Assembly: GCA_964442285.1 (NCBI GenBank)
Contig: CAYTZH010000076.1
Location: 1 to 13,836, forward strand
Direction: 5' to 3'
Source of the DNA: CAYTZH01 sp964442285
GTDB lineage: Bacteria > Myxococcota_A > UBA9160 > JAFDET01
Length of the DNA: 13,836 nucleotides
Under the pieces are notes generated by a model, which saw only the letters and a program-made list of their open reading frames with translations, was not told the origin of the DNA and searched no databases. Position 1 is the first letter of the stretch, and each line of letters starts with the position of its first letter. The position numbers and the translations under genes were made by a program. Positions 1 to 6,015 of this stretch are shown in pieces.

Positions 1-1
1 G

Positions 2-235
2 CTAGTGCTCGATGATCTCGAGGATGTAGCGCTTCTTCTCCTTGCCGCTGGCAGCGGCCATCAGGGTCCGGATGGCCGAGGCGTGCGCCCCACCCTTCCC
101 GATCACCTTGCCCAGGTCCTCCTTCGCGACGCGAAGCTCAAGGACGTGGGCGTGGTCTCCGTGGACCTCCTTGATCTCCACCTCGTCCGGCTTGTCCACC
201 AAGGCCCTCACGATCTGCTCGATCAGCGCCTTCAT
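2..235 (-). CDS. khpA: KH-domain RNA-binding protein KhpA (YlqC family)
   Basis: This is a 77-residue single KH-domain protein of the KhpA/YlqC family, a cytoplasmic RNA-binding protein that in other bacteria partners KhpB and affects RNA metabolism and cell division. The KH signature is the GKVIGKGG stretch at residues 42-49, followed by the helix AHASAIRTLMAA, and the length is that of the whole family. I chose the ATG at 235 over the GTG at 247 because GGAGGTGG lies just upstream of the ATG, and the GTG would begin inside that ribosome-binding site. The gene usually sits between rpsP and rimM. Here the gene directly upstream on the same strand is an HPr-kinase-like gene 120 bp away, while the downstream neighbour lies outside the window. 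Identification is firm; the partner and target RNAs are not visible here. Confidence 0.92.
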   Translation of the reverse strand: MKALIEQIVRALVDKPDEVEIKEVHGDHAHVLELRVAKEDLGKVIGKGGAHASAIRTLMAAASGKEKKRYILEIIEH

Positions 236-342
236 CGCCACCTCCACAGCGGCGGACCGCCCGGGCCCGCGCCGGCTCTGCTGCGGTGCGTCGGCTCGCG
301 AGCCTCAGTGTACGCGGGTTGCGCGCGGAGCGAGATCGAAAA

Positions 343-356
343 GACCCGAAAAGGTC
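343..356 (-). terminator. weak terminator-like hairpin after the HPr-kinase-like gene
   Basis: Read on the minus strand, GACC-TTTTCG-GGTC is followed directly by TTTT, and the stop codon of the HPr-kinase-like gene overlaps the stem. The stem has only four base pairs, so it would be a poor intrinsic terminator. It may leave read-through into khpA. Confidence 0.25.
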
Positions 357-1296
357 ACAGAACGGCGTGACGGGCGGCCGATCGGCGGACTCCCCGCGGG
401 GCTCGCACGCTCTGCGGGCTGGGCGCCCAGGCCGGTCCCCAGACCAGGCCGGCCAGACCGGGCTCCTCGGCGCCCGAGAGACGGATCACGGGAACCCGCT
501 CGGCCAGCCGTTCCAGGGTGGCCAGGCTCCGCTGCTCCAGCACGAGCGCGTCGCAGGGCGAGTGCACGGAGACCAGCGCCGCCACCGCCTCCGCGCTGGC
601 CAGGGGACGCGCGGCGACCGGCCCGGGGACGACGCGATGCACGGCATCCAGGCGGGCCCAGCGCTCGCACGCCGTCGCCGGGCTGCGGCTCCAGGGCGTG
701 CCGAAGGCGCGGAAGGCCGTGCCGTCCGGGCGGATCGCGACCCGCTGATCCGAGAGCAGCGCGCAGCCGGGCAGCGTTCGCAGCCGCTGGCCGAGGGCGC
801 GCTTGCCGGCACCCGGCGGCGCCGCGAACAGGGTGGCCACGCCGGCCCGTGTGACACCACAGGCGGTCAGCAGCACGCCGCCTTCCCGCGCCAGGCGGTG
901 GCGCAGGAGCCACTCGTCCAGCGGCCAGCAGAGCGGCGGCTCGCCCGTGCGCGCTGCCTGCCCGTCCCGGGCCAGCATGATCTCGCCCTCGCGCAACGCC
1001 TCGTCGAGGTGCACCTCGCGTTCGATCATGCCGCGGCGCCGGTGCAGCAGGTGCCAGCCCCCGGGCACCGCGACCGCCTCGATCCGATCCCGCTCCGAGC
1101 CACGCCCGAGCCGCGGCCGCCGCGGAAGTCCGACGCGGCCGACCCGCACGCCGAAACGCACGTCCCAGGCCGGCACGGCGTCGAGCTCGTCGACGAAGAA
1201 GTGGGTCGACGGCACGACCCATGACATCCCCGGAGGTCGCTCGACCGCGATGCGGAGCCCCCCGACGTCCACCCCGACCCAGTCCGGCACGCCCAT
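355..1296 (-). CDS. HPr kinase/phosphorylase-like protein with degenerate P-loop
   Basis: This 313-residue protein resembles the C-terminal kinase fold of HPr kinase/phosphorylase and the stand-alone HprK-like proteins common in high-GC genomes. The hallmarks are a P-loop-like APPGAGKR at 159-166 and the LLSDQRVAIRPDG segment at 180-192, followed by the AFGTPWS motif at 198-203. In active relatives the P-loop ends in KS or KT and the second motif reads SDD. Here Lys165 is kept, but the next residue is Arg166 and the second Asp is Gln. ATP binding or catalysis may therefore be altered, and this is an inference. The N-terminal 150 residues are not a recognised domain. The ATG at 1296 is preceded by GGGAGG; a longer frame to 1368 would run through the 18-bp repeats. 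No HPr or PTS gene is nearby, so the substrate is unknown. Confidence 0.6.
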   Translation of the reverse strand: MGVPDWVGVDVGGLRIAVERPPGMSWVVPSTHFFVDELDAVPAWDVRFGVRVGRVGLPRRPRLGRGSERDRIEAVAVPGGWHLLHRRRGMIEREVHLDEALREGEIMLARDGQAARTGEPPLCWPLDEWLLRHRLAREGGVLLTACGVTRAGVATLFAAPPGAGKRALGQRLRTLPGCALLSDQRVAIRPDGTAFRAFGTPWSRSPATACERWARLDAVHRVVPGPVAARPLASAEAVAALVSVHSPCDALVLEQRSLATLERLAERVPVIRLSGAEEPGLAGLVWGPAWAPSPQSVRAPRGVRRSAARHAVL

Positions 1297-1312
1297 GATC
1301 CTCCCGGGTTGA

Positions 1313-1366
1313 CGCTTCCGCGTGTGGCAACGCTTCCACGTGGAATGATGCTTCCACGTGAAACGC
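1313..1366. repeat. three 18-bp repeats with parS-like CACGTG palindromes
   Basis: Three units begin at 1313, 1331 and 1349, exactly 18 bp apart, each starting (c/t)GCTTCC. The second contains the perfect 12-bp palindrome TTCCACGTGGAA (1334-1345), and the third contains TTCCACGTGAAA (1352-1363). The first is degenerate (TTCCGCGTGTGG). The central 12 bases of unit 2 equal the core of the Pseudomonas-type parS TGTTCCACGTGGAACC. Unit 3 matches 12 of 16 positions of TGTTTCACGTGAAACA. The outer bases of the 16-mer diverge. The cluster lies 17-70 bp upstream of the HPr-kinase-like start, so a promoter operator is the alternative reading. Confidence 0.5.
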
Positions 1367-1463
1367 ACCCGGTGCGCACCCGACGCGCAGCGGGGGGTTT
1401 CCCCGAACGCTGGCGCGCGCCACGTTCGTCGGCGCCGCGGAACGGTTGAGTCCCCCGCTTCGT

Positions 1464-1503
1464 CCGAAACGGTTCGGCAGACTGGGCGGTCCGCTTGAGC
1501 GGA
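1464..1503. repeat. two inverted repeats in the gap downstream of the mannosidase gene
   Basis: CCGAA-ACGG-TTCGG occupies 1464-1477, and TCCGCT-TG-AGCGGA occupies 1490-1503. The AACGGTT of the first repeat also occurs at 1441-1447. Neither has a T-run on either strand, so they are protein-binding sites or RNA hairpins of unknown role, or chance GC-rich symmetry. The rest of 1367-1535 shows no coding signal that I trust. Confidence 0.35.
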
Positions 1504-1535
1504 TCATCGGGAGACGCCGAGCGCGCTTGGGCGGA

Positions 1536-1555
1536 GCGTCTGCGCGCGCAGGCGC
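1536..1555 (-). terminator. GC-rich hairpin 22 bp beyond the mannosidase stop codon
   Basis: Positions 1536-1555 form a nearly perfect inverted repeat around GCGC (GCGTCTGCGC/GCGCAGGCGC, one G-U type pair). It lies just past the end of the GH38 gene on the minus strand. There is no U-tract, so it may be a 3' stabilising or Rho-assisted end rather than a classical terminator. Confidence 0.35.
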
Positions 1556-1577
1556 ACGCAGCGCCAAACCACGCGAG

Positions 1578-4418
1578 TCAGCGGATGCGCAGGCTGGCCA
1601 TCCGGCGCCCCCCGAGCGGGAAGCGAACGCGGCCCCCGTCCCGCGCGAGCCCGGGCAGCGCCGCCGGACGTCCCGCCAGGTCGACCGGGGTGAGCCCGGT
1701 GCCCGGTCCGCCCCAGGCCAGCACCACGCTGCGCTCGTCCGGAGCGGCATTGAACAGCCGGAGCTCGGCGGCGCCAGCGGGGCGGGGCTCGATCGCCGAG
1801 ACCACCACCTCCGGCTCGTCGAGCTCCACGAGCTGCGCGCCGTCGGCCAGCGGAGCGCGGGCGTGGCCCGCGCCGACGAAGGCCCAGGCCGGCCAGGCGA
1901 AGTCGTGGGCGGCGCGAATCGCCTCCCGCTCGTCCGCGGCATGCAGGCGGAGGGACAGGGCGACCCGGTGGCGCCCGGGAACCTGGGCTCCCGGCGTAGG
2001 CAGGGGCGGCCCGGCGTGGCCCGGCCGCAGTCCCAGGTCGGCGCGCGAGAGCCAGCCCACCGCCCGCAGCAGGGTCACGGCGAGGCTCGTGCCCGCGCCC
2101 TCGGGCACCGCCTCCACCTCGGCGCTGCCGCGGTTGGCCAGGGTGAGGGCCAGCGCCCCGTCGTCGATGCGGGCGAAGGCGCGCTGGGGCACCGCGCCGA
2201 TCGGCCGCTCGGCGGGATGCTCGCCGAAGGCATCGGGGGCCGGGGCGATGGGCCGCTCGACGACCTCGAAGGCCGACTCCACCTGGAAGCGCCGGGCCCG
2301 GAAGGGCGCTCGCGCGAGGAGCCGCAGCCGATGATCCTCGGCGGTGTTGGTGAGCTCGATCTCGAGGTCGAGGCGGTCCGAGCCCTCGAACAGGCGCAGC
2401 ACGAGCCGCACGGGAAGCGTGACGGCCCGCTCGCCGGGCCGCCGCGCCGGGTCGAGCTGACGGGGAAGCCGGTACTGCAGGTCCAGGGCCACCGCGACGG
2501 ACGCCTCGGACGCCCGCTCCACGGCCACCCGCACGCGCTCGGGGCGGTCCACGGGCCGGGCCTCGGGGACGGGATCGAAGTTGTACTCGTCGCCCCGGTC
2601 GCTCTCGCTCACGATCCGAACGGCGTCCTCGAGGGTCGTCCCGCTCGGCCGGTGAAGGAGGCGCACCTGACCGTCGGCCGCGACCTCCAGCCGCCAGACG
2701 GCGTTCTCGGCGAAGGCGCCACCCAGCGCCAGCGTGCCCGACGCGAGCGCGCCCCCGTCGTCGGGGCGAGCGCGCCCGCGCACCACCCGGTAGGTGCGGA
2801 GGCCGTAGCCCGGGAGCCGGTCGACGAAGCGGAGGCGGAGGCGGGGCACCGTGCGGGCCTCGACCGCCAGGGTCTCCACGTCGTCCCGGGCCAGGACCGC
2901 CTCGAGGGCGCGGCGGAAGCGGCGCACGTCGAAGCCGCTCGGTGCCTCGGCCAGGGCGACGTGGAGATGGACGCAGCCGTCCCGCACCTGCCAGCGCGCG
3001 CCGCGCACCGCGTGCCCGGCGAACTCCTCGCCGAAGGCGTTCAGGATCAGCGGGGCCAGGCGCACCGGCAGGCGTGTCTCGAAGAAGCTGCGACTCGCCT
3101 CCAGCAGCTCCGCGTGCACCGGCACCCGCCGTCCGTCGGCACCGCGCAGGTGGAACATCCCGGTGCGGCCCGCGGCACCGACCGGGACGTCCAGGGCGAC
3201 CTCCGCGTCGACCACGCCGATCCCTCCGCCGTTCCCGTTCCACACCACCAGCGGGTCGCCCTTCCCCGCCACGGGCCGCACCTGCGTGCAGAGGGCGCCG
3301 GCGATCCGGTCGAGGTGGGCCGAAGCGATCTCCTCGACCCGCTGGAAGCGCGTGTCCATCTGCTGGTGGACGCGGTCGACGGAGCACCCGCAGACCGAGT
3401 CGTGGGGATGGTTCTCGAGGGCCACCCGCCAGGCCAGGTCCAGGATGCCCGTGTCCGGATCCTCGCCGAAGCGCGACGCCCAGACCGCCAACGGCTCGAG
3501 CACGCGGACCAGCAGGCGGTCGTTGCTCCACTCGGCGCGCTTCTGCGGTGCGCGTGCCGAGGCACACCCGGGCAGCAGGGGCGCGCGCAGGCCCGAGCGG
3601 AGCTCTCCCTTGTGCATGGGCAGGGCGTCGGGGGCGACCTCCCCCCGCACCCGCTCCACGAAGCCGGGCAGCGTCCCGATCTCGAAGGTGACGCCCGGAA
3701 GGCGTTCGCAGGCCGCCTCCAGCGCCCGCGGCAGCCCCGGCTCCGGCTCCTGGTGGTCGGAGCCGTTCATGACGAGTCGGCCGGGACCCCGGGAGAACGG
3801 GTCGAGCCCGCGCAGGGTCAGGTCCAGCCGCTCGGCCAGGGCCTCGGGATCCGTCGGCAGCTGCGCCCCGTTGCCGTAGCCCTGGGGCAGGTAGACGGTC
3901 AGCAGTCGGGTGCCGTCGGCCCCCTCCCAGACGAAGGGGGTCGCGTCCACGTCGGCCCCGACGCCGCGCCAGAGCACCGCCGCATCGAAGCCGAAGCCGG
4001 CGAGCAGCTGCGGCAGCTGGCCGACGTGGCCGAACTGGTCGGGGACGTAGCCGACGCGCATGGCGCCGCCCAGCGCGCCGGCCTTGGCCAGGCCGAGCCG
4101 CAGGTTCCGGATCAGGGCTTCCCCGGAGACGAGCCACTCGTCGGGCAGGACGTGCCACGGACCCACCAGCAGACGGCCGTCCCGAACCAGCTTCTCGAGC
4201 CGCTCCCGCGCCTCCGGGCGCACCTCCAGGTAGTCGTCGACGACGATGGTCTGGCCGTCGAGCATGAAGTGGCGGAAGGCCGGGTCGCCTTCCAGCAATG
4301 CCAGCACCCGGTCGACCAGGCGGACCAGGCGATGGCGGAACTGCTCGTGGGTATGATGCCACTCCCGATCCCAGTGGGTGTGGGGCACCACGACCAGATG
4401 CCGGGGGGCGTCGCTCAC
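1578..4418 (-). CDS. glycoside hydrolase family 38 alpha-mannosidase
   Basis: This is a 946-residue retaining, metal-dependent alpha-mannosidase of family GH38. The N-terminal catalytic domain opens with HTHWDREW (13-20), supplying the predicted Zn2+ ligands His15 and Asp17. PDQFGH (126-131) carries the predicted nucleophile and ligand Asp127, and NGSDHQEP has His222 as the likely fourth ligand. The helical middle domain includes NHPHDSVCGC (336-345), and a long beta-rich C-terminal domain follows. The closest characterised type by pattern is MngB, the 2-O-mannosylglycerate hydrolase of E. coli, but the substrate cannot be fixed. There is no signal peptide, so it is probably cytoplasmic. The start is a GTG with GGAGG six bases upstream. 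It is monocistronic here, without sugar transporter or kinase, and divergent from mgtE. An inverted repeat 17 bp upstream may control it. Confidence 0.92.
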   Translation of the reverse strand: MSDAPRHLVVVPHTHWDREWHHTHEQFRHRLVRLVDRVLALLEGDPAFRHFMLDGQTIVVDDYLEVRPEARERLEKLVRDGRLLVGPWHVLPDEWLVSGEALIRNLRLGLAKAGALGGAMRVGYVPDQFGHVGQLPQLLAGFGFDAAVLWRGVGADVDATPFVWEGADGTRLLTVYLPQGYGNGAQLPTDPEALAERLDLTLRGLDPFSRGPGRLVMNGSDHQEPEPGLPRALEAACERLPGVTFEIGTLPGFVERVRGEVAPDALPMHKGELRSGLRAPLLPGCASARAPQKRAEWSNDRLLVRVLEPLAVWASRFGEDPDTGILDLAWRVALENHPHDSVCGCSVDRVHQQMDTRFQRVEEIASAHLDRIAGALCTQVRPVAGKGDPLVVWNGNGGGIGVVDAEVALDVPVGAAGRTGMFHLRGADGRRVPVHAELLEASRSFFETRLPVRLAPLILNAFGEEFAGHAVRGARWQVRDGCVHLHVALAEAPSGFDVRRFRRALEAVLARDDVETLAVEARTVPRLRLRFVDRLPGYGLRTYRVVRGRARPDDGGALASGTLALGGAFAENAVWRLEVAADGQVRLLHRPSGTTLEDAVRIVSESDRGDEYNFDPVPEARPVDRPERVRVAVERASEASVAVALDLQYRLPRQLDPARRPGERAVTLPVRLVLRLFEGSDRLDLEIELTNTAEDHRLRLLARAPFRARRFQVESAFEVVERPIAPAPDAFGEHPAERPIGAVPQRAFARIDDGALALTLANRGSAEVEAVPEGAGTSLAVTLLRAVGWLSRADLGLRPGHAGPPLPTPGAQVPGRHRVALSLRLHAADEREAIRAAHDFAWPAWAFVGAGHARAPLADGAQLVELDEPEVVVSAIEPRPAGAAELRLFNAAPDERSVVLAWGGPGTGLTPVDLAGRPAALPGLARDGGRVRFPLGGRRMASLRIR

Positions 4419-4434
4419 GGGAGTCCTCCGCGGC

Positions 4435-4455
4435 CCATGCTATCAGAGGGCATGG
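4435..4455. promoter_or_regulatory. inverted repeat upstream of the GH38 start (operator or hairpin)
   Basis: CCATGC-N9-GCATGG is a perfect 6-bp inverted repeat 17 bp upstream of the GTG start of the mannosidase gene, where a repressor would block transcription or translation. On the plus strand the same hairpin is followed by TTTT (4456-4459) and could act as a weak terminator ahead of the mgtE leader. I could not find a convincing -35/-10 pair for either gene in this gap. Confidence 0.35.
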
Positions 4456-4495
4456 TTTTCCGAGCGGATCTGCGGTAGTTACAGGGCCGAGGGCG

Positions 4496-4606
4496 ATGGA
4501 CACCGAAACCGCCGACAGCGATCCGCGGCCCGAGCCGCAACCCAGGCCAAGCGCCTGCTACCTCCGCCGCGCCGGGCGGAGCGGGCGCGAAGCCGTTTTC
4601 GCCTGA
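4496..4606 (+). CDS. small ORF in the mgtE leader, acidic/proline-rich (possible Mg2+-sensing leader peptide)
   Basis: This 36-codon reading frame starts with ATG preceded by GAGGG and ends in TGA 44 nt before the mgtE ATG, in a different frame from mgtE. The N-terminal half is acidic (Asp2, Glu4, Asp7, Asp9, Glu13) and carries the strictly alternating run DPRPEPQPRP at residues 9-18, followed by an Arg-rich part (LRRAGRSGR). The enterobacterial leader peptide MgtL (MEPDPTPLPRRR...) has the same order: acidic residues alternating with proline, then arginines. It senses low Mg2+ because such nascent chains destabilise the ribosome. That this peptide does the same for mgtE is my inference. Chance coding in GC-rich DNA is the main alternative, although this product is much less Ala/Gly/Arg-monotonous than nearby shadow frames. 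Confidence 0.45.
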   Translation: MDTETADSDPRPEPQPRPSACYLRRAGRSGREAVFA

Positions 4607-4617
4607 GACCTCCGCCG
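4560..4617 (+). promoter_or_regulatory. mutually exclusive hairpins in the mgtE leader (attenuator-like)
   Basis: An exact 10-nt repeat, ACCTCCGCCG, occurs at 4560-4569 and 4608-4617. The segment GGCGGAG at 4575-4581 can pair with CTCCGCC of either copy: a local hairpin (4562-4568 with 4575-4581, 6-nt loop), or a longer one (4575-4581 with 4610-4616). The longer one encloses a further small stem, GCGAA/TTCGC, at 4587-4602. The first copy lies inside the small ORF and the second just after its stop codon. A ribosome paused in the proline run or at the stop would therefore favour different folds. The pairing is visible; the regulatory role is inferred. Confidence 0.4.
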
Positions 4618-4622
4618 TCGGG

Positions 4623-4643
4623 GCCCCAGGCGTTCTGCGGGGC
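4623..4643 (+). promoter_or_regulatory. hairpin that could mask the mgtE ribosome-binding site
   Basis: GCCCC (4623-4627) can pair with GGGGC (4639-4643). The GGGG is the only purine-rich stretch at ribosome-binding distance from the mgtE ATG at 4651. The stem is 5 bp with an 11-nt loop, so it is a modest structure. It would fit translational control together with the upstream alternative hairpins. Confidence 0.3.
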
Positions 4644-4650
4644 ATCCGGC

Positions 4651-6003
4651 ATGGCGACTCCCGAAGTCACGAGCCGAATCCTTCGACGACTGCTCGGCAG
4701 CGGCATGACCGGCCGCGCCGAACGGCTGCTGTCGCGGGTCCACCCCGCCGATCTCGGGCCGCTCCTCGCCGACCTCACCCCCGAGGAGATGCGCACGGTC
4801 ATCGAGCTGCTCTTCCGGCAGCACCGCGCGGCCAAGGCCCTGTGCGAGCTGCCGCCCGAGATGCTGCCGGTGGTCTTCGAGGCGCTCGACGACGCGCGCC
4901 TGGCCGCGGTCTTCGGGCGGCTCGAGATCGACGACCTGATCGAGCTGGCGGCCTGGCTCCCGGACGATCGCCACGACCGCATCGTCGGCCTGCTCCCCGC
5001 GGAGAAGCGCGAGGAGCTGCGCAAGCACGAGCTCTATCCCGAGGGCTCGGCGGGCCGCGTGATGACCACCCGCTTCCTGGCCGTGCGGGAGAAGCACACC
5101 GCGCAGGAGGCCATCGACTCCATCCGCTCCTACGGCGAGGAGACCGACGCGATCCTCTACGTCTACGTGGTGGACGAGGAGGAGCGGATCGAGGGCGTGG
5201 TCCCCATCCGTCGCCTGGTGGCGTCGCGTCCCGACCGGCCCTGCGGCGAGCTGATGATCCGCGAGCCGATCCACTGCAGCGTCACCGACGACCAGGAAGA
5301 GGTGGCCCAGCTCGTGGCCCGCTACAACCTGCTCGCGATCCCGGTGACCGACGCGGAGCGGCGCCTGGTCGGCGTGATCACCGTCGACGACGTCATCGAG
5401 GTGATCCACGAGGAGGCGACCGAGGACATCTATAACCTGGCAGGCCTGCCGGAAGAGGACCGGGTGTTCAGCCCGGCCGCGACCTCGGTCCGCAAGCGAC
5501 TGCCCTGGACCCTGCTCAACCTGGCCGCCGTGTTCGTGGCGGCGTCGGTGGTGGGCCTCTACGAGCGGACCCTCGAGCAGCTGGTCGTCCTCGCGGTGTT
5601 CATGCCCGTGATCACGGGCATGGGCGGCAACGGCGGCGTCCAGGCGCTGACCGTGGTCACCCGCGCCATCGCCCTGGGCGAGATCGAGTTCTCGAGCGGG
5701 CTGCGGGCGGTGGGCAAGGAGCTCCTGGTCGGGGTGACCATCGGGCTGGCCGTCGGCCTGGTGAGCGGCGCCATCTCCTGGGCCTGGCACGGAAGCCCGT
5801 GGATGGGCCTGGTGCTCTGCGGCGCGATGGTGGCCACCCTGACCGCCGCCGGGCTGCTGGGAGCCGCCGTGCCGGTCCTGCTCAAGGCGCTCCGCCAGGA
5901 CCCGGCGCTGGGCTCCGGCGTGATCGTGGTGACCCTCACCGACGCCTTCGGCCTGTTCTGCTTCCTGGGTCTGGGCACGCTCCTGATGGACCGCCTGATC
6001 TGA
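4651..6003 (+). CDS. mgtE: magnesium channel/transporter MgtE
   Basis: This 450-residue protein is an MgtE-family Mg2+ channel of the cytoplasmic membrane, the same length as the structurally known Thermus protein. A helical cytoplasmic N domain covers about 20-130. Two CBS domains follow (about 138-197 and 202-262; YVYVVDEEERIEGVVPIRRL and ITVDDVIEV) and lead into the connecting helix EATEDIYNLAG. The membrane domain spans about 285-450 and contains the conserved MPVITGMGGNGGVQA segment (318-332). Its TLTDAFGLF segment has Asp431 in the position of the pore Asp that selects Mg2+ in the Thermus channel. In the family the N and CBS domains close the pore when internal Mg2+ is high. The start is the ATG at 4651; an open frame continues upstream but its extra 91 residues look non-coding. 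The Shine-Dalgarno sequence is weak and lies in a possible hairpin, suggesting leader control. Confidence 0.95.
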   Translation: MATPEVTSRILRRLLGSGMTGRAERLLSRVHPADLGPLLADLTPEEMRTVIELLFRQHRAAKALCELPPEMLPVVFEALDDARLAAVFGRLEIDDLIELAAWLPDDRHDRIVGLLPAEKREELRKHELYPEGSAGRVMTTRFLAVREKHTAQEAIDSIRSYGEETDAILYVYVVDEEERIEGVVPIRRLVASRPDRPCGELMIREPIHCSVTDDQEEVAQLVARYNLLAIPVTDAERRLVGVITVDDVIEVIHEEATEDIYNLAGLPEEDRVFSPAATSVRKRLPWTLLNLAAVFVAASVVGLYERTLEQLVVLAVFMPVITGMGGNGGVQALTVVTRAIALGEIEFSSGLRAVGKELLVGVTIGLAVGLVSGAISWAWHGSPWMGLVLCGAMVATLTAAGLLGAAVPVLLKALRQDPALGSGVIVVTLTDAFGLFCFLGLGTLLMDRLI

Positions 6004-6015
6004 GCCGCCGCTCAG
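6000..6015. terminator. palindrome containing both convergent stop codons
   Basis: CTGAGC-CGCC-GCTCAG is a perfect 6-bp inverted repeat with a 4-nt loop. It contains the TGA of mgtE (6001-6003) and, on the other strand, the TGA of the convergent tandem-thioredoxin-fold gene (6012-6014). It is well placed as a bidirectional transcript end, but there is no T-run on either side, so intrinsic termination is doubtful. Confidence 0.4.

Noticed and set aside
248..354. Promoter for khpA (TACACT on the minus strand at about 310)
   Set aside because: There is no -35 element at a usable distance, so I do not call it.
1446..4478. A 1010-codon open frame on the plus strand and a 999-codon frame on the minus strand overlapping the mannosidase gene
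   Set aside because: Both translate to Arg/Gly/Ala/Pro-rich sequence without domains, as expected when third-position GC bias removes stops from other frames. The GH38 frame carries all catalytic motifs.
4378..4650. In-frame 91-codon N-terminal extension of mgtE
   Set aside because: The product is low-complexity and overlaps the mannosidase start and the leader elements. The ATG at 4651 gives the exact family length.
4419..4650. M-box Mg2+ riboswitch ahead of mgtE
   Set aside because: The gap is only 232 bp and I could not find the conserved M-box sequence blocks. A covariance-model search would settle it.
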